Shown: positions 45,774 to 57,200 of the stretch, one piece after another
Numbering within the stretch: position 1 is the first letter of the stretch
Layout of the letters: each line of letters opens with the position of its first letter
Assembly (NCBI RefSeq): GCF_910596095.1
Contig: NC_056550.1
Coordinates: 25,721,001 to 25,785,000, forward strand
Direction: 5' to 3'
DNA from: Thunnus maccoyii
Taxonomy: Eukaryota; Chordata; Actinopteri; Scombriformes; Scombridae
DNA length: 64,000 bases
Position numbers and translations under genes: made by a program
Notes under the pieces: model-generated
What the model was told of the DNA's origin: nothing
The model's database searches: none
What the model saw: the letters and a program-made list of their open reading frames with translations, nothing else

Positions 45774-48700
45774 CTGCAGAACAAACAACATGACACAAAA
45801 GGAAAAACACACTCAGGGTCCAGTTTTTGTTGTTGATTCAACTTCATGGTCATTTTGAAAGATGTAGTTTGTGGTTCAGTTAAACTTTATTGTGTTAAAG
45901 GTTATCCCTCTTATGTGTTAAAGCTCTTAAATGAGCTGCTACTTATGAAGAATGAATTCTGCAGCTTTAGCTATTTGCATTAAGTGTAGAACTTAAAGGT
46001 AAAAGGACAAAAAAATCATATTTCATTTAAAAATAACAGCATGCAGACAAAAAAAACTGCTCAACTTTTGAGTGTGGTGTTGAAACACACTGTTGTCCCA
46101 CAAAGCATCACAGAACACAACTGAAAAAATCTGATAAAAACTTAAAAATGTGGCGGTGATGAGGGTTATAAAACATTTTTGTGAGAAAGATTAAAAATTT
46201 TCAAATTGTTTAATTTTATTCTACAGTTAGACATCAATAGTCCAGCTGAGATTCATAATTTTGGTGGAAAATCACCTCGGTAACACAGTGTAGTGTTACC
46301 ATTAGAGCACACTATCATTTACACTATACAGTATTTTTTTTATAAAGCTGCCATATTCACCAAAACCACAAGAGGGCAGCAGACAACACAGATAAACAGA
46401 TTGAAAATGGCTTGTAGTTACAACAACATGTTGTCAAGCAGGACGAGTCCTGCAAAACCTCAGAGGAACTTCTTTCTTTAATACAACACATTTAGCAGAA
46501 ACCAGTAAATCCTCTTGCTGGGAACCATCTCAGTGTTTCCCCTCGGCTGAGTGCTTTGGCCTGACAGGGCGGGAGTTAAAACTCAGCAGCAACACATTTC
46601 TCCGTTCTCTATTTCTCTGTTTAGCGTCTTCAGGTTCGGCTAACCTGTTGTTGCTAACTTTGGAGCTAACCCCCTTCACTTGTCCAGCAGTTGGGGAAAC
46701 AACAGACGTGAATTTTTAGCATTTATTAACTGACACACTGTTGTCTGTACTGTACATTTACTGCCAGACCGACAACTTACTGCTGAACTTTTCCTCTGCT
46801 CCACTCACATTCAGCTCACTTTTCTGCCACTCACACTCGCTCAACCCCTCGCTCATTATGCACACACATTATGCACCGCCCTATTCCTTAAAAGGAGCAA
46901 CATCTGGCGGGGGTTCTCGTTAGACCTGTACAATTATAGGGGACACACTGCATCTGAAACACCAACAAGACCTCCAAAGGGTCCGTATGCCTCACTTTGT
47001 GAACCACTGCTCTCAAGAAGAAGACACCTCCACCCTGCTGCAGCAGCCTGTTGGCCTGTTGGGTGAATGAAGTGATGCAAATAATCTGAATGTGACTGTA
47101 AATACATTAAATGCACAATATGTCATTTTCTGCACTGGGGGGTCTCTCAATCAAAACAACAAAAGATGGAGTTTGATGACAGTATGAATCAGTGTTCATC
47201 GTTCAGGATGTTTTTACCGGGAGCTGAATTATCCACAGAGGTCTCCTCCCCTCCAAAACAATGGACCCACTGATTAAAACCAGTAAAAACACTGACTAAG
47301 GCAGTTTCATGTTAAAAATCAGTGTTTTTCCGAGGCTGTTCGGCGGACACAGGAGGGACTGTGTTTCTCTGATAACTTAAGATCCAGACGTCCGATGACT
47401 AAAATCCTTCATGTGCTTAAAATATGAACTTAACAACAACCAAGATCTAAAAAGTTCATTGTAACAATTGTGTCTTAAAACTGAATAAAAGTCAATTATG
47501 AGACTGTCAGACAACCACAACGCTGACGCATGTGCACAAGATAACCATCTAGTACGCATGTACTCTGTGGTGGAGGAGGTATGACGCCATTGACAGGTGA
47601 TCAAACGGACCATAACTTTCATTAAATTACAGATTTCTCTGGTTTTGAAAACTGTTGGAAACATTTGGGATAATGTAAGCACACAACTGAACAACGTATA
47701 TAACATAGGTCTGGTTGTTTTTAGACATTTTAATGCAGAACAGTTACATACTATAGCTTTAAAAGATAATACATTACCATTGACGTCACCACTGATGCGG
47801 GGAAAAAACCCATCGTCAAATAGAAGGCCAGCTCAACAAGTTTATATCTGTGAAGACAAACAAACAAGTTCACCGACGAGGTCGACGTGATGAAAATAAA
47901 AGCAAATTTCAAGCACCAGAGAGAGAAGAAACAAATCTTCAGAGAGTTTTTACAGAAAAAAATATTATTTTATTGCAATAAAAACACCATTTCAGCGAAT
48001 GTTGAGCAGTTTCCAAAGAGCCAAAAGACCCTTTTACTGTTCGCTGGAATTTATCTAGTTAAAAATAACTAACAAATCTGGCAAAAGCAACCTATTTGTG
48101 GTTTGATAAAGCTTATAAATTTAGAAAAAATAACATAGAATTAGAATAACAAAAGGATTTTTTCTTGGAGGAACACTGAATGCATAAAAAGGTCTGAACA
48201 GTCAGTAAGTGACTCAGCACAAACAATGAAATGAAGCACAGACAGAACTCGTCTAACCTGCCTTAAAAACTCTACAGATCAACTGATAACACATCTGATA
48301 TACACAAAACAGACGGGCAGGAGGAGGAGGAAGCTGCAGACTCAAAACACGTATTTAACTGACTTTCAAACAGAACTGCACTTGAGTAGATTATACAAAT
48401 TTTATGGTAAAATTTTTTAAATTTACCTTTTGAAATTTGAATGAATCCAGCACTTCTCTGTGAGTATGAAAGTATTAAAAGTATGAACTTTGTTTCTGCT
48501 TTGTTTTTATTCTCCTTTTGTGATTTTTTTTCGTTTGTGTGTCTTGTTGGAATATTCAAATTGGGTTTTTTTGCCCAACCAACACTCCAAAACCCAAAGA
48601 CATTCAGTTTGGAGCTAAATCCTGATTTTTTTTTCCTTGAAAAGTGACTTTTACAGCACATTTAACAAATTGGTGCTGCAGGTTATAAAAGGTAGTAAAG

Positions 48701-49760
48701 TGGTGCAGGTTAACTGTGTGATCAGACTCACTTTTCATGATAGTTGAAGACATAAATGGTTCCAGCAGCAGCCATCAACCACACAAACCAGCGCATGTGT
48801 GCTGCTAGAGGGCCTAGTTCACGCAGGTTCAACCTGAGAGGAGGAGGAAACAAAAAACAGTATATATACCTGTGTTAGTTCTCCATGTCTGAAGATACAT
48901 GTGAGTGTATGCGGTCGTCTGTCTGACACTCACCAGGGTGTGTACGAGGCAGCGATGAAGAAATAGATGACGACTCTGTCACACATGTGGAAGCAATGTT
49001 CCATTGACCTGAAACAAACAACAAACAGGTGAACACGTTATTTCTTGTTAACTCACTGACGTGCGAAGAAGAAGGATTATTTGGATTTTCTTTCTGGCAG
49101 TGATGTCACGTTCCCACAAAAGAACTGAGTGGTTCAAAGAGTGGAAGAAACAGAAACTCAAACCTCAACAGTCAAAACTTCAAGATGTAGAAAAGGAAAA
49201 AGAATCTACAGTTGAATTAGTACGAAGTTGCTTCACGTTGTTGTTTTTGTTCTGTATGATGATGAATGTAAATACAGTGTGTATTTACTTAAAGGGGACT
49301 TATTATGCTCATTTCCAGCTCTATATTTTTTATTCTGGGACTCCATCAGAGTAGCTTTGCATGATTCACAGTTCAAAAAACTCCGTTCAGCGTCCGTCTT
49401 TTAACAGGCTGTTTTAGCTCCTGTCTCTTTAAGGCCCAAGGAGCAGCTGTATCAGAGTCGTGTTAAGTTACTGCTGATGAAAACCCAACATTTCCTGCCT
49501 TTGCCACTTTATATAAAAATATGTAACATATATAACATAAAAATATAAATAAATATAAAAACTTTTAAATGACTAAATAACAGGAGACACAACCGGGCAA
49601 CACAATAACATATGATATTTGTAGCTGTTTGTTCAGATCAGTTAGAAATAACGCAGGGAGGAATAGTCCTGGTGCGCTGTGCATGGAGCAGATAACCATA
49701 TCAAGAAATCTGTCACGAGCTGACAGCTCGAGTTGAAAGTAGAAAAAAACGACATTGTAA

Positions 49761-49832
<72 letters not shown>

Positions 49833-52596
49833 CTGAAAATAAGGAAAAGTATAAAAGGTCCCCTTTAAGTGATTATCTCAGACTGCACAGGAACCTGACA
49901 CACCTGATCACCATTTTTCAGTGGCAACATGTGAAGAGCATCTCACCACAGTGAATGCAGCGTTAATTAAAATACTTACAGATTTCAGTTTTAAAGAAAA
50001 AACACCACGGCAGAATGCACATTCACAAGACAAAAACCAAACCTTCCTCGTGCTGGTTTTGTATCATTAATTGTACTTAAATGTTTATTTCAACTGTGAG
50101 CTCAGAAAAACACTCCCTTCCTTTGCATTTTAAAATAAGTCATCACATCCAGCGCACAAGGGAAATACATACAGTAAATTTACCAAAAAGTTTATATAAT
50201 ATCAGTTGTCAGTAAGGCTGGATATTGCACCTTTAAAAAAACATTTTAGGTACTGACTGAAATGTGTTTTCTAATTATTGGGTGAAAGCTGGACTCAAAT
50301 GTCTGGTCAGATTCATCATCTTGTTTATTCGTTCTTTGATTGGATAGTTCCTGATTGAAATGAAAATGCTGCCAGTTTTAGATAGTAGTTTATTTAGTTT
50401 GTGTATAGCTGCCTGTGTTTAGATGACACTTAACATTTGAGAGCTTTGGCTTCTCTTTTTAAAACGAAAAAGAAGATTTTGTCTAAATTTCTAAAAGTGT
50501 TTTTTCATATCAGTAACAAAACTCAGGTATTGTATGGGCAAAGATGTAGAAATATGCCATAAAATACGTCACCATTGTTGTCAGATATCAATAAAAAGTC
50601 CAATATAGTATTTGTAATCATGGCGATGCCTCCGATGCAACTTAAACAACGCAAAACACACAGAACAACCAAAAAGGAAACCAGCAGAAAAAGAAAGACG
50701 TCTTCAAAGCAAATGCGATGGTGACGATAATTCTCTTGAACAAATAAAAAGTCTTTTAAGTCTTTGAGTCTCTGCTCCACAAAAGGAGATAAAAGACTTT
50801 AGCAATTCAACTGTTGAACACAGTTCTCAGTAAGAGGAACAGAAAAGATTTCACATGAAACTTGATACTAATATGGAAAATAGCAGTGAGCCAGAAAGAC
50901 GAAGCAAAGCCAAAAAAGGAAGTTAAAGAATGAAAGAAAGATGAACACATCCTTGTCAACAGTCGGGTATCAGTGTGGTTTTATTCCTTGAGGGGAAACT
51001 GATATTAAACACTAATACTAACAGCTGTCATACACTCAACTGCTTGATTGTATCATGTTATCTTCTCTGTGCATACATGTTTTTATGACAGCTGTCAGTA
51101 TCGGTTCCCTGCAGATTGTTTGTTCTCCTCACCTCATGTGGCTCTTCTTCCAGGTGATGATATGAAACACGGTGGAGACCAGGAAGAGGGCGCACAGGCC
51201 CATGCCGTACACCCAGGCGGTGATCCTCTCCCAGCGGTTGTCGGACAGACGGTGCAGCAACGCCATGCCCACGAAGGCTGGCACAATGAGGAACTACGAG
51301 AGAGGACGATGAAACCACTCAAAGACATTCACAACAAAATCTCACTACTACTGACTTTGAGCAACTTCCAATGTGAGATTGTGTCATCTACGTTACAAAA
51401 CCACTCACTGCATGAGTGTAGCAGTTTGCAGCATGCTCATAGCAGGTGGGCTGGTAGCGGCAGTTAGCAGAGGCCCGTCTGTTCATGAACCTGAAACACA
51501 CAAAAACAAAAAAATAAACAACTATGGAAGAATGATTAAACTCTCTGTAGCTTCTCTCCAACGAGCCATTTGTCTTGAATCTGTCTCGACCAAGAGAGGA
51601 CTGCTGAAAATGCTGATTTAAGGACGTAAAGTAGATTCTAGTGTTCAAAACAATAAAGAAAATGAACCATCAACAGTGCATGTATTCCTGTATCTACTAT
51701 AGAGCTGCAAACTTTATGCAACTTGATTCAAAATGTAAATGTGCTTTTAAAAGAACAAGTTCACAGTTTTTGAAGTGTGTCTTAAAACAGCAGTCAGGTG
51801 TCTATATGAGCAGTGAAAGAGGGTTTTCCTCGCTGTAATCATTCCTCCTGTTCATACCGGCTATTAAAAGATCCTTCAAATGTGCTTTCAGTGTAAGTGA
51901 CGGAGGACGAAATGCACAGTGTGTCCACACAGTCATGTAAAAGTTCTTGTGAAGCTTATATGAGGCTTCAGCAGTCTGAGTTAGTCATATCAAGTGGATA
52001 TCTGACACATTTACAGTCTTTTTAGCATCAAATTCCCTCTTTGTGTTTCTTCGGACAGTGTTTCCCTGTTGAGCTGCGGTGCAAAGAGGGATTCTGGCAC
52101 TAAAAAGACTGTAACGTTGAAAGAGATCTACTTGATGCTGAAGCTTCATATTCGCTTCAGATAAACTTTTAAATACATTTTAGCACAGAAGGAGGACTGT
52201 GGATTTTACATTGTAAATGCATTATGAGGAGATCATTTAATAGCCGGTATGAACAGGAGGAATAATTACAGCAAGAAAAACCTGTTTCACTTTTCATTTG
52301 GGCTCCTGACTGTTGTCTATTCCTTTCATTTAAAGTTCATATGTCATAAAGTAATTAACTGTTGTGTTACTGCACCTGAAAGGAAAACAGGTTTTCATTA
52401 TGTTAAAAGAACATGAAGAATGAGGTAACAAACAACAACCGACGAGCTTTTCCTCTGATTATCTGACACATGAGAGTTACATTATCAATATAACCAAAAA
52501 CAAATTCAAATCAGAAATCTTTGCCTGATGCATCATTTTAACAACAGGCATATTTTCAGATTTCACCCACCTCTGTAAGCTGTTCACTCTCTTCAT
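45570..52596 (-). CDS. mmd: mmd (PAQR11), seven-transmembrane monocyte-to-macrophage differentiation protein (7 coding exons)
   Basis: Complement of join 45570-45773, 47778-47847, 48732-48833, 48934-49008, 51133-51293, 51409-51490, 52571-52596 gives 239 codons plus TGA; human MMD has 238. MMD is a PAQR/hemolysin III-type membrane protein of internal membranes, upregulated as monocytes mature. PAQR residues are all present: E27, N31 and H35 in [12 protein letters not shown]76 and H80 in STVFH; D100 in HMCDR; H205 and H209 in HAIWH. Hydrophobic helices alternate with these motifs and there is no signal peptide. Junctions are GT-AG in phases 2,0,2,2,2,0. An in-frame TAA 12 nt upstream fixes the start ATG as the first possible in this exon. 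The extreme ends ([17 protein letters not shown]) differ from mammals. The hlf neighbour favours mmd over mmd2. Confidence 0.96.
46531..46950. mobile_element. hAT-like non-autonomous element (420 bp), mmd intron 6
   Basis: The left end is CAGTGTTTCCCC and the right end reads GGGGACACACTG, i.e. CAGTGTGTCCCC inverted, with 11 of 12 identical. CATCT sits directly outside both ends (46,526-46,530 and 46,951-46,955). The CAGTG terminus is typical of hAT elements, though hAT normally leaves 8 bp, so part of the duplication would have decayed. No transposase remains. Confidence 0.6.
47107..47762. mobile_element. TTAA-flanked MITE (656 bp), mmd intron 6
   Basis: The left end TTAAATGCACAATATGTCAT and the right end, inverted, TTAAAGCTATAGTATGTAAC share TTAAA, GC, ATATGT/GTATGT and then TTCTGCA blocks. 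Both ends carry TTAA. It is non-coding. The right terminus lies against the donor of exon 6. Confidence 0.6.
47778..47847 (-). CDS. mmd: mmd coding exon 6
   Basis: It encodes the last base of K149 and residues 150-172: [20 protein letters not shown] and TSM. This is one transmembrane helix. The acceptor is CTTCACAG and the donor ATG|GTAATG. Mammalian MMD has YKVVELFFYLTMGF here. Confidence 0.95.
48732..48833 (-). CDS. mmd: mmd coding exon 5
   Basis: It encodes residues from the last base of W115 to K149 in part: [20 protein letters not shown] then [14 protein letters not shown], nearly identical to mammalian MMD. It is separated from exon 4 by an intron of only 100 bp, a size common in fish. 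Confidence 0.96.
48934..49008 (-). CDS. mmd: mmd coding exon 4
   Basis: It completes R90 and encodes [20 protein letters not shown] and SYTPW. It contains D100, a conserved acidic residue of the PAQR core. The acceptor is TTTCAG and the donor CTG|GTGAGT. Confidence 0.96.
49289..49868. mobile_element. TTAA-flanked MITE (580 bp) with internal (TA)n, mmd intron 3
   Basis: The left end ACTTAAAGGGGACTTATTAT and the right end inverted ACTTAAAGGGGACCTTTTAT match at 13 consecutive bases and beyond. Both lie on TTAA. The interior is non-coding and holds the (TA)n at 49,766-49,830. Confidence 0.75.
49766..49830. repeat. (TA)n microsatellite, about 32 units
   Basis: A pure TA run inside the TTAA-flanked element. 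Confidence 0.97.
51133..51293 (-). CDS. mmd: mmd coding exon 3
   Basis: It encodes residues 37-89 and two bases of R90: [40 protein letters not shown] and [13 protein letters not shown]. It carries the S76-x3-H80 motif and two helices. The acceptor is CGTAG and the donor GAG|GTGAGG. Confidence 0.97.
51409..51490 (-). CDS. mmd: mmd coding exon 2
   Basis: It completes R9 and encodes [20 protein letters not shown] and ANCYTHA, with the E27-x3-N31-x3-H35 motif that opens the PAQR core. The donor is GCA|GTGAGT. The intron to exon 3 is only 115 bp. Confidence 0.97.
51709..52333. mobile_element. Palindromic TTAA-flanked element, copy 1, in mmd intron 1
   Basis: Left arm blocks TTTTCCTCGCTGTAATCATT, CCTCCTGTTCATACCGGCTA and TTAAAAGATCC (51,823-51,875) return inverted at 52,230-52,280 (GATCATTTAATAGCCGGTAT, GAACAGGAGGAATAATTACA, GCAAGAAAAACC). 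Inner blocks such as CAGTCTTTTTAGCATCAAAT and CTAAAAAGACTGTAACG pair as well. TTAA lies at 51,747-51,750 and 52,330-52,333; the right terminus has lost about 30 bp. A 41-bp block at 51,709-51,749 is also shared with copy 2. No coding capacity. Confidence 0.82.
52571..52596 (-). CDS. mmd: mmd coding exon 1 (26 nt of coding sequence)
   Basis: ATG at 52,596-52,594 begins MKRVNSLQ plus two bases of R9; the donor is AGAG|GTGGGT. Phase and residues join exactly to exon 2 (QRFMN, as in mammalian MMD, where the start is M-R-x-x-N-x-x-Q-R-F-M-N). TAA in frame 12 nt upstream shows no longer N-terminus in this exon. The assignment rests on splice phase and this short similarity. Confidence 0.85.
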
Positions 52597-53160
52597 TTCA
52601 GTGTCTTATTTACCAAGAAGAGATAGGAAAAAGGAGGAAGAAAAAAATCTGCAAACGCCAGCAAACAAAAGATTTGGCTGCCTTTGGCTGCGTTACAAAG
52701 GGAGGAATAAAACAATAAACTGTCCTGACAAAGCAAAGAAAACGGAAGGCCTAGCATTAGCCAGCTAGCTAACGTTATATGCTACTCATAAGCTAACTTT
52801 CTCTACAGCTACAAGGCACCGGCAGCTTTAATACTCCTACTACAAAGGCACCATTTTAGTCTTTTTCTTAAGACCATCCTGTAATAAATACTGGTTCACT
52901 CCCTCTTCTTGGAGCTACAAATATCCATAGCGGCATCCAGGACCAACAGGAGGGAGGAGAAAAAAAAGACCCCAGCAAGCAAGCAGCCCCACCGTTCAAT
53001 GACAGGCAGCTCCCCGCTGAGCCGCTAAACACTCAAGTATGATTTCAGTTTGTGCCCCACCGCCCTAACGGTGGTGAGATGTTGAGTGGCAGCGCTTCGA
53101 GCCAATGAACAGCGAGACGACCGGCTCACCGGCCAATCAGATGTCAGGTAGGCGTTGTCT
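52597..53160 (-). promoter_or_regulatory. mmd: mmd 5' UTR and promoter region
   Basis: GC content rises at about 52,920-53,160. CCAAT boxes (CCAAT on the + strand) lie near 53,102 and 53,133, and no TATA box is clear. The 5' UTR would include GCTAGC/GTTAGC words at 52,750-52,790. The start site is not defined by sequence. This unique block lies between two inverted copies of a palindromic element. Confidence 0.5.
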
Positions 53161-53575
53161 TAGAGGAGAGCGTGACAGTCACATTCTGGATATGCATGTG
53201 TTGATTGAAAGACAGAAAGAAACACGCAAATAAATAAACAAATGTCAAAATACCGGGAAATGGTTTAGGTCTACGGCTTTTTTTCATGTTTTTCTTTAAC
53301 TCCTCTTTTCTGGAAGTGGTTTCTGTTTGTTATGATATTCAGTGACTGTGACAGTGACAGTTTGTGATTGTATTTGCATGTTTCAAGACTGTATCATGCT
53401 TATTTTAACTGTTATTTGCAAGGCATGGCCGAATATAAGAAAACAGATGCAATATAGAATAACATAGTACTTTCTAAGGCCACTTAAATAGTAGCTAATG
53501 GCTTAATGGTTAATTAATGGGTGATAAATAATTTTACTTATGCTTTATAAATCATTTATAATTCAGTATAAGACC

Positions 53576-54292
53576 TTAAAGAACAGGTTCTCAATTTTTC
53601 AAGTGTCTTTCAAGTGTTAAAACAATACTGTAGTCAGTCCCAAATGACTGAAACATGTTTTTCTTGCTGTAATCATTCCTCCTGTTCATACTGACCATTA
53701 GAAGATCCCTTCATAATGCACTTACAATGGAAGTGATGGGAGACAAAATCCACAGTCCTCCTTCTGTGCAAAAAATGTATTTAAAAGTTTATCTGAAGCT
53801 AATATGAAACTTCAGCGTCCAAATGAGTCAAATCAAGTAGATATCTTTCAACGTTACAGTCTTTTTAGTGCTAAAGTTCCTCTTTTTGTTACTATACTTC
53901 CACCGCAGCTCAATAGGGAAATACTGTCTGAGGAAACACAAAGAGGGAATTTGATGCTAAAAAGACTGTAAATGTGTCAGATATCCACTTGATATGACTA
54001 ACTCAGACTGCTGAAGCCTCATATAAGATTCACAAGAACTTTTAAATGCATTTTTGCATAAAATGACTGAATGTGGATTATGGCCTCCATCACTTACATT
54101 GAAAGCACATTTGAAGGATCTTTTAATAGCCGGTATGAACAGGAGGAATGATTACAGCAAGGAAAACCTCTGTCACTGCTCATATGGACACCTGGCTGTT
54201 GTTTTAAAAACTGTGAACTTGTCTTTTAAAAGCACATTTACATTTTGAATCAAGTTGCATAAAGTTTGAAAAACTGTGAACTTGTCCTTTAA
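53576..54292. mobile_element. Palindromic TTAA-flanked element, copy 2, 5' of mmd
   Basis: It starts TTAAAGAACAGGTTCTCAAT and ends inverted TTTAAAGGACAAGTTCACAG. Arms pair over most of the length (TTCTTGCTGTAATCATTCCT at 53,662 with AGGAATGATTACAGCAAGGA at 54,145; CAGTCTTTTTAG with CTAAAAAGACTG). The right end is doubled: an inner terminus at 54,226-54,229 is followed by 37 bp plus a second terminus. The family is non-coding; the TTAA suggests a piggyBac-type origin, by inference. Confidence 0.82.
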
Positions 54293-54299
54293 AGTGAAA

Positions 54300-57200
54300 A
54301 ATCCTCCTCCGTCTTTAGGAAGACTGCTCTGGTAACTGTTTGACCTCTGACCTTCTGGAAAAGAGCTACAGGGCAACTGGACCAAAATGAATTTATTAAT
54401 TTATTATCATGTAAGACTGCAGACTGTTATAAATACACATTTTTAAAATTAAATATTTAACATTTTAAACAACAGAATTGATGGTTTACAATGTTTACAA
54501 CTCCAGAAGTGATGACTTGATTTTCACAACCTGGCAACCCAGTAGTTGTTCTTATATTTATTAAGGCTTATAATTAATCTATAAAGCATTAGTCTATCCT
54601 TCATTAACCATTAATTAATTAGAAAGTGGTGGGCTTTTGTGATTAAAAATACAATACTGATATATTTTCTGTTGTATCATGCATTTAGATTTGAATAGAG
54701 GTAGAAAGATCAGTTTAGAAAAAAGTGTCGCAGCGAGCGTTTGTTGAATTTATGAGTTCAAATTGGAAAAATATCAACTCACATGAAAACATAAATTACA
54801 GACAGACTGTTTGTAACTTCAAGGCTTGCAAAACCAAAGTTTGCCAAAGATATAAATGTGTGGGAGATGAGTAGCACATTTTGTTTGAATGTAATACAAG
54901 AGTGAAAAAAATAGGAATAAGTATTATTTAAACTGACCATCTACTGCGTGTTCAAGTTAAATTTGTTGTATAAACCAAGAGTTTTTACCTTTGTTAAAGT
55001 GCTTATGAAGTACTTCTGTATTCCAAACAATAATAACACGGCCTCAAGTCCATAAAATCTGAATTTCAGTCTAATTTAGTTTATTTTTTGTCATATTTTC
55101 TACATAGCTTTCGGCATGTTCTGTTAAACAAAAGATGTTCTTGTCAAGCACGCATGTTACATAAGCAGTTCCTCTCAGATGGAAGATGCAACACTGAACA
55201 CAGTGGTTTGTGTCAACAACATAAACACAACATGAGATTAACTGTAGACTAAAAGACAACCAGAAACAGCATCCAGCATGTATTAATATACACAAAGAAA
55301 TGAATAACTTTCGTTTTCCCAACATCTAAGTAGAGTTGTTGCAAAAAAATCCGAGGAGCCTGATGTTGCAGCAGACAAGTGAACTGCACACACAGTGTCA
55401 CGCTATAACAGCCCCCGTTACATAATAGAGCTGCAACTTGATCAGTGACTCTTAGATTTAACAGTGTTTATGTAAGACCAAAGTTCAATCCTCAGGCTTA
55501 ATGAAGTTCAAGCTGTACACTCTGGTGTTAAACGCTGCTGCGCACAACAAAGACAAAAAAATACAGTTGAAGCAAGAGTTATATGACAAATCCAAACTGC
55601 TCAGTTCTCTATTTTTACTTTTATCCAAAGAGAAAGCACAACATTATAAAACCTCTTACTCTGGAGAGGTCAGGTAGTGCGCTATAACCTAATAAATATA
55701 TAAGTATGTCTATGCGGTACATGTAGCAGTTACCGTACCAGTGAGAGCAGATAATGGGATTGATCTAGACCAAGAGAAAGAGCTCATTGTCCGTGTTTTA
55801 AAAAAGGACATTAGCACAGACAACGGGAGAATGCCAGAGGCCATATGTCAGCGGACAGTGTCTCCTTGTTTCTGGCTTCAGTCTGGTTTTTTTCCCCTCT
55901 CCCCGTGCTGCTTCGCTAACACCTCTAATGTGACCTGAGAGCCAAACGCAGGTTTTGGCGTTGTGTCACAGAAGCTCAGGATGACTTCCTGTTCCTGGCT
56001 GTAAACAATCCCACCTGTAGTTTGACAGACTTGTCGCACTGATCGCTTGTTTTCTCTGCTGTTTAACCTGCACGCTTACATCACACAAAACAGCTGTATC
56101 AGCTTACAGCCCACCTGTGTGCTTTTATAACTGTGTTGAACAGTTGAGAGCGATTATTGGATTTAAAGTTCACTGTAAAAATAAAAACATTTTGATCATT
56201 TTTTTATAAACTTGAAGTCTTTTGATTTGAATGAATGTGCTGCCTTCACTTAACTCATTAAATTAAGTTTCTGAAGAAACATATCAGCATATGAACAGCA
56301 AATTGTATCATTTTTGCAACTTTTTTTTACTTATTCTTATTATTTATTTTCATTTTACTGGAGTTTTTGCCCTAATTTTGACTTCCCAACATGCATTGTT
56401 TAAGAGTTCAAACTCTCCAGAGACCCTTTTTTTTTTAAAACATAAAACATACATGATGGAAACTTGCTGTGTGTCTTTAATACATGTTGAGATATCTGGT
56501 ATCAGATTCGGCCCCGACCTCCGTACACTCATAATTTAACGAGGTCACTGAGAGCAGCCGTCTTTGTTGTCTTTGTACAAAGCGTCTCCAGCAGCTGCAG
56601 CTTGTGACGAAGGAAGAAGTGACTCTTCAAATTGAGAAAATATAAATGAAACGTTTATTGAGCTCGTTATCTCTGGCAGAGTTCAGACTTAATTCAGTTT
56701 TACTCACGAGACAACTTTGAACTAATTACTCGACTTTAATTCAGTTAACTCACATTTTTAAGGCAGTTTATGTTTCTACACTGTTTTACATTGCTGCAGT
56801 TTATGACATCATTGGCTCCAATAGAGAGAATATTAAATCTCATCTGAAAACATACTTTTATCAAAGAGCCTTTTCCTGATTTTACTTTCAATTGTTTTTT
56901 TATTTCTGTTTTATTCGTTTTAAATGTTTTATCTTACATTGGAATTGGTTTTATTTGTCTTTAAAATCCAATGATTTTTAGATTTGTCTGTTTTAAATTG
57001 CTGCCCTATTACTGCACTTTTATTTTATAGTAAAAAACAGAAACCAAAAGCAGCCAGACCTTTAATAACTTGATTTATTTAAGAAGTAAGCCACTGTTTT
57101 GGAGGTTTTAGGTTATGGTTAATTAGTCTGATTGAGGTCTGGGTACATTATTTAGTTTAGAGTTAGGATGAATTACATCTACGGTCCAACCACACAGGTG

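Larger units (their letters stand above)
45774..47777 (-). other. mmd: mmd intron 6 (2,004 bp) with two mobile elements
   Basis: It contains a hAT-like MITE (46,531-46,950) and a TTAA-flanked element (47,107-47,762) whose right end is 15 bp from the exon 6 donor. Little else is recognisable. Confidence 0.75.
49009..51132 (-). other. mmd: mmd intron 3 (2,124 bp)
   Basis: It contains a 580-bp TTAA-flanked element (49,289-49,868) with an internal (TA)n. At about 50,215-50,260 a short piece, AAGGCTGGATATTGCACC, recalls the TAGGCTGGGTAT-type repeat end. No further exon is seen. Confidence 0.7.

Noticed and set aside
45516..45836. Plus-strand frame across mmd exon 7
   Set aside because: Antisense shadow; the minus strand gives the conserved PAQR sequence with correct splice sites.
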